Shown: positions 16,599-26,521, counted from the first letter of the stretch. The stretch: 51,133 nucleotides of DNA from Ferrovibrio sp. (GCF_002796975.1 NZ_PEKV01000018.1:1-51133), one strand, 5' to 3'. The notes: generated by a model from the letters alone, not told the origin. Numbers and translations: made by a program.

Positions 16599-18100
16599 GT
16601 CGTCTCCGGATCGAGGGGGTAGATCGGCCGTGGTACCTGGCGCCAGGGGACGTTCCTTAGCACCGGCGTGGTCAGACCGGGCACATCCACCTCGATGATG
16701 CGGTCGTCGGAATAGAACTCATCAAAGCCGGCGCGGAAATGGCCGCGCGATTTCACTACCAGGCTGCGCAGGGTCGCGATGTCGATCCCGAAGGTTTCGA
16801 AGAACATCGGATCGAGCGCCTGATGACGGTTGGTCATCGCGACGACCTGAATGCCGCCGACCTGAACGACCGCGGCCGGACCCATATCCAGTGTACGGCC
16901 AGCCGCCATGCCGCGACGGCCGACGAACAGCCCGTCGCTCAGCGCAACCACCTTGCCTTGTGCGGTGAAGGCTTCGGAAAATGTGGTGGTTTCGTTGCGG
17001 TTGAACTTCGCCTCGAAAGTCGCGCCGATCCCCAGCTTGTGCGCTTCGGCGGCCAGCAGCGGATCGTAGACCGGGCCGATGGCGCAGCCGGTAACGCCGG
17101 CCTTGTGGAAGGCGCTGAGAATATAGGCGGTGTTGCCGCGTCCGCCGCCGCCGGGATTGTCGGCCACATCGGCAAATAGCAGGGCAGGTTTGGCCGGATC
17201 GCGGCTGCAGGCCAGCGCCATCTCGGTGCAGCGTTCCAGGCTGGTGAGACTGGTGGTGAAGCGATGACGCTGGCTCCAGACGTGACTGGCAACATCGCGT
17301 GCCACCATTTCAGCCTGTTTGGCATCGGTCGCAGTCACGATCACCGATGTACCGTTCTTGGGCGTATCTCCTAACGAGAAGCCCGACGAGATCGAGACGT
17401 CGATCACGCCGCCGCCGACCTTGGTCTGACCGTAGGCAATCACATCGGCATAAGGCCCGGATTTGGTATTCTGGCTGGTCGAGGGCGGAATGAAGGGCAG
17501 CTTCACAAAGGCCGAATGCGGCTTCATGCCTTCCAGCATGGCCTTCAGGTGGCGCGCGCAATCGGCGCCGCGATCCGGCATATCGGTATGGGGATTCTCG
17601 CGATAGGCAACCAGGATATCCGCCAGTTCCACCATCGCCGGACTGACGTTGGCATGCAGGTCCAGCGTTGCAACCACCGGCACATTCGGCCCGACGATCT
17701 CGCGGACGGCGCGGAACACCGTGCCGTCAGGATCGATATCGACCGTTGCGGTCGCAGCGCCATGCTGCGACAGGAAAACTGCATCCACCGGACCGGCCTC
17801 GCGCAGCAGCTTGCGCATGCGCTCCATGACCCAGTCGAAGAACTCCTGGTCCACCGGTCCGGAGGCGCCGACGGCGGCCATAACCAGCGGCACGCGTTCC
17901 CAATCTGCGAGGCGATCCATTTCTGCCGTGAAGCCGGTCAGTGTGGTCGGAATGCGCGGATTGCGGCTTTCCAGGTCGGCCAGCAGGCCTTCGCCTTCCA
18001 GCAGCACGGCGGATTCGAACTCCTCCCGGGTTGAAACCGGTGCGTGACCGTTGCTTTCCAGCATGAAGCCGCCAATGGCGATGCGATAACTGCGCGGCAT
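16586..18100 (-). CDS. M81 family metallopeptidase (MlrC-like)
   Basis: A 504-residue member of the M81 family, named after MlrC, which degrades linearised microcystin in sphingomonads. Family blocks seen: FLSQHGA near residue 112, LDLHANV near 146, DVADNPGGGG near 310. The N-terminal block reads FMLESNGHAP where the second M81 protein in this window has FQHETNTFAP, so one histidine is absent here. Most family members have unknown substrates; other small peptides or amide-like compounds are possible. It is divergent, across a 90-base gap, from an exported oligopeptide-type binding protein, suggesting uptake plus hydrolysis of the same compound. Confidence 0.85.
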   Translation of the reverse strand: MPRSYRIAIGGFMLESNGHAPVSTREEFESAVLLEGEGLLADLESRNPRIPTTLTGFTAEMDRLADWERVPLVMAAVGASGPVDQEFFDWVMERMRKLLREAGPVDAVFLSQHGAATATVDIDPDGTVFRAVREIVGPNVPVVATLDLHANVSPAMVELADILVAYRENPHTDMPDRGADCARHLKAMLEGMKPHSAFVKLPFIPPSTSQNTKSGPYADVIAYGQTKVGGGVIDVSISSGFSLGDTPKNGTSVIVTATDAKQAEMVARDVASHVWSQRHRFTTSLTSLERCTEMALACSRDPAKPALLFADVADNPGGGGRGNTAYILSAFHKAGVTGCAIGPVYDPLLAAEAHKLGIGATFEAKFNRNETTTFSEAFTAQGKVVALSDGLFVGRRGMAAGRTLDMGPAAVVQVGGIQVVAMTNRHQALDPMFFETFGIDIATLRSLVVKSRGHFRAGFDEFYSDDRIIEVDVPGLTTPVLRNVPWRQVPRPIYPLDPETTWAP

Positions 18101-18190
18101 GGCTTTATGTCACCCTGTCTGATTGACTCAAAACACGAAGGCGTTTGTTATAGGTCCGACGCGACGCCAAAAACCAGAAGGAAAAACGGC

Positions 18191-19783
18191 ATGCTCCCAG
18201 TTTCCCGCCGCCTGTTCATGGGCGGAACTCTTGCGACGCTGGCAGCTGCCGGTATTGGTTCGCGAACCTTTGCGCAGAGCGGCACGTCGTCGCTGACGAT
18301 TGGTACCAAGCTCGAACTCAACACGCTCGATCCGCATTTCTTCAACGGCTTTCCGCAGGCCTCGTCGCATTCGCTGATTTTTGACGCGTTGATCGGTATC
18401 GACAGCGGGTTGCGCCTGATTCCGGGCCTGGCGACGGCCTGGCGCAACATCGACAACCTGACCTGGGAATTCGACCTGCGGCAGGGCGTGAAATTTCATG
18501 ATGGTTCCGATTTCACCGCCGATGATGTGATCGCCACGCTGGAGCGCGTGCCGAAGGTGCCGAACAGCCCGAATCCTTTCACGCAGTTCACCCGTTCGAT
18601 CCAGAGCACTGAAAAGCTGGGGTCGCACAAGATCCGTTTCAAGACGGCAACGCCGTCACCGACTTTGGCATCCGATCTGGCACGCGTCTTCATCATCTCG
18701 AAGAAGCATGTCGCTGCCAGCACCGCCGATTTCAACAACGGCGCTGCCGGCGCTGCCATCGGCACCGGCCCCTACAAGGTGACTGAATGGGTAAACAGCC
18801 AGCGGCTGGTGCTGGCCCGCAACGACGCTTACTGGGGCGAGAAGCAGCCGTGGGCCAAGGTGACCGAGAAGGTGATCAAGGGCGATGCCGGGCGTATCGC
18901 CGCGCTGCTGTCGGGTGATGTGGATGCCATCGACGAAGTGCCGACCATCGATATTCCGCGCATCAAGCAGGACAAGCGTTTCAACGTCGTCAGCGGTGCT
19001 TCGGCCACCGTGCAGTATATCGCCATGGATGCCGTGCGCGATGTCAGCCCGTTCATCTCCGCCAAGGATGGCCAGCCGGCGCTGCTCGGCAATCCGCTGA
19101 AGGATCGCCGCGTGCGCAAGGCGCTGTCGCTGGCGATCAACCGCAAGGCGATCGTCGACCGTATTCTGGACGGTTCGGCCACGCCGGCCTCACAGTTCCT
19201 GCCGTCGCGCTTCGACGGCACCAGCACCAAGCTGAAAGTCGATCCCTACGATCCTGAAAAGGCCAAGGCGCTGCTGAAGGAAGCCGGCTATCCCAACGGC
19301 TTCAAGATCACGCTGCATGCCACCGGCGATCGTTATCCGAAGGACAAGGATATCGCCCAGGCGGTCGGCCAGTTCTGGACGCGGATCGGCCTGCAGGTCA
19401 GCGTCGAGGCGCTGCCCGGCACCGTCTTCTTCTCGCAGGCGACCAAGCAGGAGTATTCCTGCTTTATGGCGCAGTATGGCACGGATGAGGCTTCGATTGG
19501 TCCGCGCGCACTCGTTCATACGCCGGGCGGCATCTACGGCACTGCCAACCGCACCAAGTTCTCGCATACCGATCTGGATGCCGCGATTGAGAAGTCGCAG
19601 AGCGAGATGGATCCAGTAAAGCGCAAACCTCTGGTACAGGCCGCCATCGAACTGTCGATGCACGAACAGGCCATCATCCCGGTCTTCCATCCGAATGCGG
19701 AAATGGCCGGTAAGGCAAATATCGCCATCACGCCGCGTCCGGAACGGCGCTTCAATGCGCTGATGATGAAGCCGAAGGCTTAA
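18191..19783 (+). CDS. ABC transporter substrate-binding protein, peptide/opine/nickel type (SBP family 5)
   Basis: A 530-residue periplasmic binding protein. The N-terminus (SRRLFMGGTLATLAAAGIGS) is a twin-arginine-type signal ending near FAQS. The family-5 core follows: TLDPHFFNG, LATAWRNID, WEFDLRQGVKFHDG, then GTGPYKVTEW. It would deliver oligopeptides or similar solutes to an inner-membrane ABC transporter, but no permease or ATPase genes are in the window. The ATG at 18191 is chosen because it places the RR motif at the start. It ends in a hairpin shared with the convergent glycosylase gene. Confidence 0.9.
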   Translation: MLPVSRRLFMGGTLATLAAAGIGSRTFAQSGTSSLTIGTKLELNTLDPHFFNGFPQASSHSLIFDALIGIDSGLRLIPGLATAWRNIDNLTWEFDLRQGVKFHDGSDFTADDVIATLERVPKVPNSPNPFTQFTRSIQSTEKLGSHKIRFKTATPSPTLASDLARVFIISKKHVAASTADFNNGAAGAAIGTGPYKVTEWVNSQRLVLARNDAYWGEKQPWAKVTEKVIKGDAGRIAALLSGDVDAIDEVPTIDIPRIKQDKRFNVVSGASATVQYIAMDAVRDVSPFISAKDGQPALLGNPLKDRRVRKALSLAINRKAIVDRILDGSATPASQFLPSRFDGTSTKLKVDPYDPEKAKALLKEAGYPNGFKITLHATGDRYPKDKDIAQAVGQFWTRIGLQVSVEALPGTVFFSQATKQEYSCFMAQYGTDEASIGPRALVHTPGGIYGTANRTKFSHTDLDAAIEKSQSEMDPVKRKPLVQAAIELSMHEQAIIPVFHPNAEMAGKANIAITPRPERRFNALMMKPKA

Positions 19784-19789
19784 GTCGTG

Positions 19790-19817
19790 ACAGGTGGCGG
19801 CTCAGCCCGCCACCTGT
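19790..19817. terminator. convergent-gene hairpin
   Basis: Perfect 11-bp arms ACAGGTGGCGG and CCGCCACCTGT with a six-base loop, between the stop of the binding-protein gene and the last codons of the glycosylase gene. Only a short T-run follows, so terminator strength is uncertain. Confidence 0.6.
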
Positions 19818-20449
19818 TTGATCCTGTCGAATACCGAATGGAACATGGCCTCGGTGAGGCGGCCGGTATTGGTGTTGTAGCGCGAGCAGTGATAGCTGGA
19901 GAACAGCGTCACACCGCTCGCCAGCTTATGTTCCGCGCCATGGCCAAACGGAGCCGCGGACCGCTTGACCTTCAGGACATCCAGCGTGGCGACATGCGCG
20001 ATCTGCCCCAGCACCAGGATCGCCTTCAGGCCTGCCATCGCGGCGATCTCGCCTGACAGGAAGGTCTTCATGCAGGTCTTGGTTTCTGCAGGTGTCGGCT
20101 TGTTTTCCGGCGGCACGCATTTGACCGCATTGGTGATGCGGCTGCGCACCAGTTGCAACCCGTCATTCGGATCAGCTTTGAACTGGCCTTTCGCGTAGCC
20201 GTATTTGATCAGCGTCGAATACAGCAGTTCGCCGGCATAGTCGCCGGTGAAAGGCCGGCCGGTGCGGTTCGCGCCCTTCACGCCAGGTGCGAGACCCACG
20301 ATCAGCAGCGCAGGCTGTGGATCGCCCCAGGGCGGCACCGGGCCATTGAAAAAGGTGGGGAAGGTGGCGCGATTGGCCATGCGGTATTCGACCAGCCGCG
20401 GGCAGAGCGGGCAGTTGTGACCCGGCAAAGCGGGAACAGCGGTCGTCAT
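19802..20449 (-). CDS. uracil-DNA glycosylase, family 5-like with Fe-S cluster cysteines
   Basis: A 215-residue base-excision repair enzyme that removes uracil or other deaminated bases. Motif 1 is GLAPGVKGANRTGRPFTGD and the C-terminal motif is SYHCSRYNTNTGRLT. Four cysteines suited to a 4Fe-4S cluster are visible: CPLC near the start (Cys11, Cys14), KCVPP and TCMK in the middle. This combination fits the family-4/5 glycosylases. The start at 20449 places CPLCPRL close to the N-terminus as in relatives; a longer frame to 20653 overlaps the neighbouring NYN gene and is rejected. It lies 19 bases after that gene on the same strand. Confidence 0.87.
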   Translation of the reverse strand: MTTAVPALPGHNCPLCPRLVEYRMANRATFPTFFNGPVPPWGDPQPALLIVGLAPGVKGANRTGRPFTGDYAGELLYSTLIKYGYAKGQFKADPNDGLQLVRSRITNAVKCVPPENKPTPAETKTCMKTFLSGEIAAMAGLKAILVLGQIAHVATLDVLKVKRSAAPFGHGAEHKLASGVTLFSSYHCSRYNTNTGRLTEAMFHSVFDRIKQVAG

Positions 20450-20468
20450 TGGGGCAGGGCGGTCTGAA

Positions 20469-21176
20469 TCAGCGCAGATGCTTGCGCGGATCGGCGGTGT
20501 CGATCTCGTCGAAGTCATCCATGGCATTGGCCGCGCTCGAATGAGCCACATTCCCACGGTCGTTGCCGCGATCACTGCCCCGGTCGCTATTCGGGCCGCT
20601 GCGCAGCGTGGCATGCACGCCGGCAGAGCGCGACTGGTCGCGCGCGGCGGCATCGCGCATGATCTTCGGCATCAGTTCCTGCAACTCGATGAAAGTATCA
20701 GCCTGGCGGCGCAGTTCGTCAGCCACCATCGGCGGCTGGGTGCGGGTCGAGCTGACGACGCTGACGCGCACACCCTTGCGCTGCACGGCTTCCACCAGGC
20801 GGCGGAAATCGCCATCGCCGGAGAACAGCACGACATGGTCGATATGCGGCGCCATCTCCATCACGTCGATAGCGAGTTCGATATCCATGTTGCCCTTCAC
20901 CTTCCGGCGGCCCATGGCATCGGTATATTCCTTGGCAGGCTTGGTCACCATGGTGAAGCCGTTATAGTCGAGCCAGTCGATCAGGGGGCGCAGCGGGGAG
21001 TATTCCTGATCCTCGACCAGCGCCGTGTAGTAGAAGGCGCGCACCAGTTGCGATTCCTTGCGGAAGCTGTCGAGCAGGCGGCGATAATCGATTTCGAAGC
21101 CGAGGCTGCGGGCGGCGGAATAGAGATTGGCGCCATCGATAAATAATGCGACGCGCTCCTGCTGATAAAACTTCAT
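20469..21176 (-). CDS. NYN domain protein (LabA/DUF88-like putative ribonuclease)
   Basis: A 235-residue protein. The PIN-like NYN fold is clear: FIDGANLY with Asp14, KGNMDIELAIDVM, and FSGDGDFRRLVEA, which together give the acidic metal-binding residues expected of RNA-cleaving PIN-type nucleases. After about residue 165 there is a low-complexity tail with the short repeat DRGSDRGNDRGN, probably disordered. RNA target unknown. It is divergent from folK, with 90 bases between. Confidence 0.85.
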   Translation of the reverse strand: MKFYQQERVALFIDGANLYSAARSLGFEIDYRRLLDSFRKESQLVRAFYYTALVEDQEYSPLRPLIDWLDYNGFTMVTKPAKEYTDAMGRRKVKGNMDIELAIDVMEMAPHIDHVVLFSGDGDFRRLVEAVQRKGVRVSVVSSTRTQPPMVADELRRQADTFIELQELMPKIMRDAAARDQSRSAGVHATLRSGPNSDRGSDRGNDRGNVAHSSAANAMDDFDEIDTADPRKHLR

Positions 21177-21266
21177 CGGCTATCCTCTTCCATATGACTT
21201 TGTTATAAAACGCAGACGCGTTATGCGACGTTCTTATGCAGTCAGTGTGCAAACTCTGCAATCGCG

Positions 21267-21815
21267 ATGGCAAGTGGAAACGTTGTAACAAAATCAGGCG
21301 GCGGGATATTCGTCGCGCTTGGCGCGAATCTGCCGAGCGCGGAACATGGTTCGCCGCGCGCAACGCTTGAGGCCGCGCTGTCATTGCTCGCTCACGAGGG
21401 TATCGCGATCCTGCGACGCTCTTCCTGGTGGCAATCCGGACCGTTGCCGGCATCCGAGCAGCCTGACTTCATCAATGGCGTGGCCGAAGTCGAAACGGCA
21501 TTGATGCCGGCGGAGCTACTGGCGGCGCTGCATCGGGTCGAATCGGCCTGCGGCCGGGTGCGACAGCAGCGCTGGGAAGCCCGTGTGCTCGATCTCGACC
21601 TGATCGACTATCGCGGCCAGGTTCAGCCGGAGCCGGAGCCGGGCCAGGTCGGGCAGGGTGGAACCCCCCATTTGCCGCATCCGCGGATGGCCGAACGGCT
21701 GTTCGTGCTGCTGCCGCTGCAGGAAATCGCGCCGGACTGGCGCCATCCGCGCAGCGGCGCAGCCTTGCCGGACCTGATTTCCGCGGCGCATCCTATGAGA
21801 ATCAATAAGTTATAA
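21267..21815 (+). CDS. folK: 2-amino-4-hydroxy-6-hydroxymethyldihydropteridine diphosphokinase
   Basis: Transfers pyrophosphate from ATP to hydroxymethyl-dihydropterin in folate synthesis. Seen in order: FVALGANLPS, SSWWQSGP, DFINGVAEVET, the signature QQRWEARVLDLDLIDY, then LPHPRMAERLFVLLPL and a final DWRHP. The protein has 182 residues, with a short unconserved N-terminal extension of about 13; a start closer to GGGIFVALG is possible but no better ATG is present. It precedes rpoZ, as often in alphaproteobacteria. Confidence 0.92.
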   Translation: MASGNVVTKSGGGIFVALGANLPSAEHGSPRATLEAALSLLAHEGIAILRRSSWWQSGPLPASEQPDFINGVAEVETALMPAELLAALHRVESACGRVRQQRWEARVLDLDLIDYRGQVQPEPEPGQVGQGGTPHLPHPRMAERLFVLLPLQEIAPDWRHPRSGAALPDLISAAHPMRINKL

Positions 21816-21930
21816 GGAATTTCTTGGTCCCGATGCCGCGTTTCTGCTTGAATGGGCCTTGCATCGCAGCGGAAACGCCCTTAATAACCCGCTTCCGCCG
21901 TTTTTCTCCTGTTTTGCCCGAGGGTAAGCC

Positions 21931-22338
21931 ATGGCCCGCGTCACCGTCGAAGATTGCGTTACCAAGATCCCGAACCGCTTCGAGCTGGTTCTGATCGCCG
22001 CCCAGCGCGCCCGCGCCATCGGCACCGGCGCGCCGCTGACCGTGGATCGTGACAACGACAAGAACCCGGTCGTCGCCCTGCGCGAAATCGCCGATGAAAC
22101 CGTGGATATCGAAGGTCTGCGTCAGCGCATGATCGGCGATATGCAGGACAGCCCGGAAGTTGACGAGCCGGAAGAGGACAACATGGCCGCCCTGATGCAG
22201 TCGGGCGAATGGGCCGGTGTCCCGCAGGACAATGAAGACCTCGCCGAAGGCATGGGGATCGAAGAGGCCGATGGCGACGATGCGGATGATGCGGCAGAAG
22301 AAGCTGCTGGAGAGCCGGAAGCCCCCGCCGAAGAGTGA
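21931..22338 (+). CDS. rpoZ: DNA-directed RNA polymerase omega subunit
   Basis: A 135-residue omega subunit that helps assemble RNA polymerase and, in proteobacteria, forms part of a ppGpp site. The conserved N-terminus [20 protein letters not shown] and RARAIGTG are present; from about residue 80 the tail is strongly acidic (many D and E), an extension common in this class. GAGGGTAAGCC before the ATG gives a clear ribosome-binding site. It precedes the stringent-response gene rsh, a functionally apt pairing. Confidence 0.96.
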   Translation: MARVTVEDCVTKIPNRFELVLIAAQRARAIGTGAPLTVDRDNDKNPVVALREIADETVDIEGLRQRMIGDMQDSPEVDEPEEDNMAALMQSGEWAGVPQDNEDLAEGMGIEEADGDDADDAAEEAAGEPEAPAEE

Positions 22339-22453
22339 TCTGGCGGCTTTATTAAGGTTTTTCCTCCCGCTGGGCTTGTCCCCGGCGGAAATTGGCCCAG
22401 AATAAGTCTTTAGGAACAACCGTTTGCCGGAAGCGGAGAACGGACTAAAGACG

Positions 22454-24640
22454 ATGCGCCCGCGAGTCATGCGTCAGGTTGAACTGCTGGAAAAAGTCCT
22501 CGCCTACGATCCGTCGGCGGATGAGGACCTGCTGAATCGCGCCTATGTGTTTTCGATGAAAGCGCATGGCGCGCAGAAGCGTGCGTCGGGCGATCCGTAT
22601 TTTTCCCATCCTGTCGAAGTGGCAGGCATCCTCGCCGGCATGAAGCTCGATGCGACGGCCATTGCGACCGGCCTGCTGCATGACACACTGGAAGACACCG
22701 TCGCGACGCCGGACGAGATTCAGAAGAATTTCGGCGCCGATGTGCTGCGCCTCGTCGATGGTGTGACCAAGTTATCGCGCATCGAACTGCAATCGGATCG
22801 CACGCGGCAGGCGGAGAATTTCCGCAAGCTGCTGCTGGCAATGTCGAACGACATCCGCGTGCTGCTGGTCAAGCTGGCCGACCGGCTGCACAACATGCGC
22901 ACGCTGCATTTCATCAAGGATCCGGACAAGCGCCGCCGCATCGCCAAGGAGACGATGGAGATCTATGTCCCGCTTGCCGACCGCATCGGCATGCAGGACC
23001 TGCGCGAGGAGCTGGAAGACCTTGCCTTCGCCGAACTGAATGGCGATGCGCGCGCATCCATCATCGCGCGCCTGGACCAGTTGCGCACCGAGAGCGGCAG
23101 CCTGATCGATCGCATTGTCGACAAGCTGAAGCGTACGCTGGCGGAGCAGGGTGTCGAGGCCTGGGTGTCGGGACGCGAAAAGCGGCCTTTCTCGATCTGG
23201 GAGAAGATGCAGCGCAAGAACATCGCGTTCGAGCAGTTGTCTGACATCATGGCCTTCCGCGTCGTGGTGGCCGATGTCGCGGCCTGCTATCACGCACTGG
23301 GCGTGGTGCATCAGACTTGGCCATCGGTGCCGGGCCGCTTCAAGGATTATCTGTCGACGCCGAAGCAGAACGGCTATCGCTCGCTGCACACCACGGTGAT
23401 CGGCCCGGAAAACAAGCGCATCGAAATCCAGATCCGTACCAACGAGATGCACACCATCGCCGATCTCGGCGTCGCGGCGCACTGGCAGTACAAGCAGAAT
23501 GGCGGCAGTCGTACTCCGGCGCCGGAAGCTGAGGCGCGTCAGTATCGCTGGCTGCGCGAGTTGCTGGAAATCCTTGACCAGGCGTCGGATCCGGAAGAGT
23601 TCCTTGAGCATACCAAGCTCAACATGTTCCAGGATCAGGTCTTCTGTTTCTCGCCGAAGGGCGACCTGATTGCCTTGCCGCGCGATGCCACCGTGGTCGA
23701 CTTTGCCTATGCCGTGCATTCCGACGTCGGCGATACGGCGGTTGGCGCCAAGGTGAATGGTCGCGTAGTGCCGCTGCGCACCGTGCTGCGCAATGGCGAC
23801 CAGGTGGAAATCCTGCGTTCGAAAGTCCCGGCACCCAATCCAACCTGGCTGAATTTCGTCAAGTCGGGCCGCGCCAAATCCTGCATTAACCGGTTCATCC
23901 GCCAGCAGCAGCGCGGCCAGTATCACGAACTGGGCAAGGCGATCCTGACCAAGGCATTCAAGGAGCATGACAGTTCCGCCACCGAGAAGGTGCTGGAGCC
24001 GGTCGTGAAGGTATTGAAGCTACGAAATGCCGATGAAGTTTTCGTCGGTGTGGGCGAGGGCAATTTCACCTCGCGTCAGGTGATCAACATCGTCTTCCCC
24101 GGCCAGAAGGAAGACGAGGCCGACAAGGCGCCACCGCTGCCGCGGCCGCATCGCCAGCCGGCCGATCACAGCAAGGCCGGCAGTGGCATCCCGATCCGTG
24201 GCCTGATCCCGGGCATGGCGATGCATTTCGCCGGCTGCTGCCATCCGCTGCCGGGCGACCGTATCGTGGGCATCGTTACCACGGGTAAGGGCGTGACCAT
24301 CCATACCATCGACTGCGAGACGCTGGAGCAGTTTGCCGAACAGCCGGAGCGGTGGCTCGATCTCGCCTGGGATCCGCCGTCCGATGCCGAGAAGACGCAT
24401 GGCCATGTCGGCCGCGTCAACCTGCTGATCAACAACGAGCCGGGTGCATTAAGTGCGGTGACTACTATCATCGCCAAGCACAAGGGCAATATCACCAATC
24501 TCAAGATCACCAATCGCACTACCGATTTCTTCGAGATGTTTGTTGATATCGAGGTGCGCGACGTGAAGCATCTCACCAACATCATCGCGGCGTTGCGCGC
24601 CACCTCCGTCATCAGTTCGGTGGAACGTGCCCGCGGCTGA
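22454..24640 (+). CDS. rsh: bifunctional (p)ppGpp synthetase/hydrolase, RelA/SpoT family
   Basis: A 728-residue stringent-response enzyme. Hydrolase HD domain: SHP and HDTLEDT (His76-Asp77). Synthetase domain with RFKD at 295-298, the RxKD signature of bifunctional enzymes (RelA-only forms have ExDD), then NGYRSLHTTV. TGS domain (about 390-450), a helical and zinc-finger-like region with CCHPLPGD, and a C-terminal ACT domain. Both activities should be intact. Start is uncertain: TTG at 22424 (after TAGGAAC), ATG at 22454 or ATG at 22469; homologues usually begin near MRQ-EL, so 22454 is a compromise. It heads the pyrE-to-era run. Confidence 0.95.
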   Translation: MRPRVMRQVELLEKVLAYDPSADEDLLNRAYVFSMKAHGAQKRASGDPYFSHPVEVAGILAGMKLDATAIATGLLHDTLEDTVATPDEIQKNFGADVLRLVDGVTKLSRIELQSDRTRQAENFRKLLLAMSNDIRVLLVKLADRLHNMRTLHFIKDPDKRRRIAKETMEIYVPLADRIGMQDLREELEDLAFAELNGDARASIIARLDQLRTESGSLIDRIVDKLKRTLAEQGVEAWVSGREKRPFSIWEKMQRKNIAFEQLSDIMAFRVVVADVAACYHALGVVHQTWPSVPGRFKDYLSTPKQNGYRSLHTTVIGPENKRIEIQIRTNEMHTIADLGVAAHWQYKQNGGSRTPAPEAEARQYRWLRELLEILDQASDPEEFLEHTKLNMFQDQVFCFSPKGDLIALPRDATVVDFAYAVHSDVGDTAVGAKVNGRVVPLRTVLRNGDQVEILRSKVPAPNPTWLNFVKSGRAKSCINRFIRQQQRGQYHELGKAILTKAFKEHDSSATEKVLEPVVKVLKLRNADEVFVGVGEGNFTSRQVINIVFPGQKEDEADKAPPLPRPHRQPADHSKAGSGIPIRGLIPGMAMHFAGCCHPLPGDRIVGIVTTGKGVTIHTIDCETLEQFAEQPERWLDLAWDPPSDAEKTHGHVGRVNLLINNEPGALSAVTTIIAKHKGNITNLKITNRTTDFFEMFVDIEVRDVKHLTNIIAALRATSVISSVERARG

Positions 24641-24669
24641 TCAACTGACCAGAAAGAGACCGCAAGACC

Positions 24670-25257
24670 ATGAATCGTGAGGACGTACTGCAGCATTACC
24701 GTGACTCCGGCGCCCTGCTGGAAGGCCATTTTCTGCTCACCTCCGGCCTGCACAGCCCGGTTTATATGCAGTCGGCCCGCGTGCTGATGTTCCCCGAGCG
24801 CGCCGAAGCGCTGTGCAAGGCGCTTGCCGACAGGCTGCGCGCCAAATACGGCCCAAAGCCGGTTGATCTGGTCTGCTCGCCGGCCATGGGCGGCGTCGTT
24901 GTCGGTTACGAACTCGCCCGCCAGCTCGGCGTGCCGGCGATCTTCACCGAGCGTGTGGATGGCAAATTCGCGCTGCGCCGCGGTTTCGATATTCCGCAGG
25001 ACGCGCGCGTGCTGATGGCCGAGGATGTGGTCACCACCGGAAAATCGAGCCGCGAATGCATCGACTGCATTGAAGATCATGGTGGCAAGGTCGTGGCGGC
25101 ATCGTGCATCGTCGACCGCTCCGATGGCGAAGTCGATCTCGGTGTGCCGCTGTTCGCGCTTTGCGGCTTCAAGGTGCCGTCCTATGCCGCCGATGCGCTG
25201 CCGCCCGAGTTGCAGAAAATCCCGGCGATCAAGCCCGGCTCGCGCGGCCTGAAATAG
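24670..25257 (+). CDS. pyrE: orotate phosphoribosyltransferase
   Basis: Joins orotate to PRPP to make OMP in pyrimidine synthesis. The PRPP loop is [18 protein letters not shown], the N-terminal [16 protein letters not shown] block is family-specific, and [16 protein letters not shown] precedes the flexible loop. The 195 residues are slightly shorter than the enteric enzyme but normal for alphaproteobacteria. Starts 29 bases after rsh and ends 11 bases before pdxJ, consistent with one operon. Confidence 0.95.
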   Translation: MNREDVLQHYRDSGALLEGHFLLTSGLHSPVYMQSARVLMFPERAEALCKALADRLRAKYGPKPVDLVCSPAMGGVVVGYELARQLGVPAIFTERVDGKFALRRGFDIPQDARVLMAEDVVTTGKSSRECIDCIEDHGGKVVAASCIVDRSDGEVDLGVPLFALCGFKVPSYAADALPPELQKIPAIKPGSRGLK

Positions 25258-25268
25258 GAAACTCCGCC

Positions 25269-26021
25269 ATGACTGCGCGCAGCCTCCGTCTCGGCGTCAA
25301 CATCGACCACGTTGCCACCATTCGCAACGCGCGCGGCGGCCGGCATCCCGATCCGGTCCGTGCCGCCAAACTGGCAGCTGTCGCTGGTGCCGATGGCATT
25401 ACCGCGCATCTGCGCGAGGATCGCCGGCATATCTCTGACAGTGACATCGACCGTCTGATGGCCGAGATCAATCTGCCGCTCAATCTTGAGATGGCGGCCA
25501 CCGAAGAGATGGTGGCCATCGCGCTGCGCCACAAGCCGCATGCCGCCTGTATCGTGCCGGAACGCCGCGAGGAGCGCACCACCGAGGGCGGCCTCGACGC
25601 CGCCGGACAGTTCGCACATCTGAAGCCGATGATTGCCAGACTGTCGGATGCCGGCATCCGCGTGTCGCTGTTCATCGAAGCCTCCGAGAAGCAGCTCGAT
25701 GCCGCCAGGTCGCTCGGTGCGCCGGTGATCGAAATCCATACCGGCAAATACTGCGAAACCGAGGGCGCAGAACAGACCGCGGAACTGGAGCGTATTCGCA
25801 AGGCGGCTGCCCATGCCGAGAAGCTCGGCCTGGAATGTCATGCCGGCCATGGCCTGAATTTCGAGACGGTGGCGCCGATTGCGGCCATACCCACCATCGT
25901 CGAACTCAACATCGGCCATTTCCTGATCGGCGAGGCGATCTTCGGCGGGCTGGATGGCGCGATCCGCCGCATGCGCGCATTGATGAACGATGCGCGCGGC
26001 CTGACGGCAAAATCGGCATGA
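25269..26021 (+). CDS. pdxJ: pyridoxine 5-phosphate synthase
   Basis: Final step of the DXP-dependent vitamin B6 pathway: condenses 1-deoxyxylulose 5-phosphate with 3-amino-2-oxopropyl phosphate. Family blocks [26 protein letters not shown] and [15 protein letters not shown] are complete, as are HAGHGLNF and [12 protein letters not shown], which form the phosphate site of the TIM barrel. 250 residues from the ATG at 25269; the longer frame from 25104 lies inside pyrE. The stop overlaps the acpS start in ATGA. Confidence 0.96.
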   Translation: MTARSLRLGVNIDHVATIRNARGGRHPDPVRAAKLAAVAGADGITAHLREDRRHISDSDIDRLMAEINLPLNLEMAATEEMVAIALRHKPHAACIVPERREERTTEGGLDAAGQFAHLKPMIARLSDAGIRVSLFIEASEKQLDAARSLGAPVIEIHTGKYCETEGAEQTAELERIRKAAAHAEKLGLECHAGHGLNFETVAPIAAIPTIVELNIGHFLIGEAIFGGLDGAIRRMRALMNDARGLTAKSA

Positions 26022-26428
26022 TCATCGGCCTGGGGTCTGACCTGATCGATATCCGCCGGATCGACAAGACCATCCAGCGTTTCGGCGACCGTTTCCTCAA
26101 TCGCATCTTCACGCCGGTAGAGCGCGCGCGGTCCGATCGCCGTCAGCTCACCCGTATCGAATCCTATGCCAAGCGCTATGCCGCCAAGGAAGCCTGCTCC
26201 AAGGCGCTCGGCACCGGCTTCCGCAAGGGCGTGTTCTGGCGCGACATGGGCGTGATCAACCTGACCGGAGGCAAGCCGTCGATGGCGCTGACCGGAGGGG
26301 CGCTGGCACGTCTTGAGAGCATGTTACCCGCAGGATATGAAGCCCAGATCGACATCTCGCTGACCGATGAACCGCCCCTGGCCCAGGCCATCGTCATCAT
26401 CTCGGCAAGGCCGAAAACGCCCGTTTGA
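26018..26428 (+). CDS. acpS: holo-[acyl-carrier-protein] synthase
   Basis: Attaches 4-phosphopantetheine from CoA to acyl carrier protein. The 136-residue trimer-forming type shows both metal-binding motifs: [12 protein letters not shown] at the start (Asp8) and [15 protein letters not shown]. The four-base overlap with pdxJ fixes the start. The downstream lepB gene begins 93 bases later, long enough to hold an extra promoter, though none was confidently picked. Confidence 0.95.
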   Translation: MIIGLGSDLIDIRRIDKTIQRFGDRFLNRIFTPVERARSDRRQLTRIESYAKRYAAKEACSKALGTGFRKGVFWRDMGVINLTGGKPSMALTGGALARLESMLPAGYEAQIDISLTDEPPLAQAIVIISARPKTPV

Positions 26429-26521
26429 TCAGGCCCTTAGCCAGCGCTTGACTTTGCCGGGCGGAACACGGCTTGATGCCGCTCCGGCGCGCCGGATTAT
26501 ACGCGTAAGGGATTGATTTAT

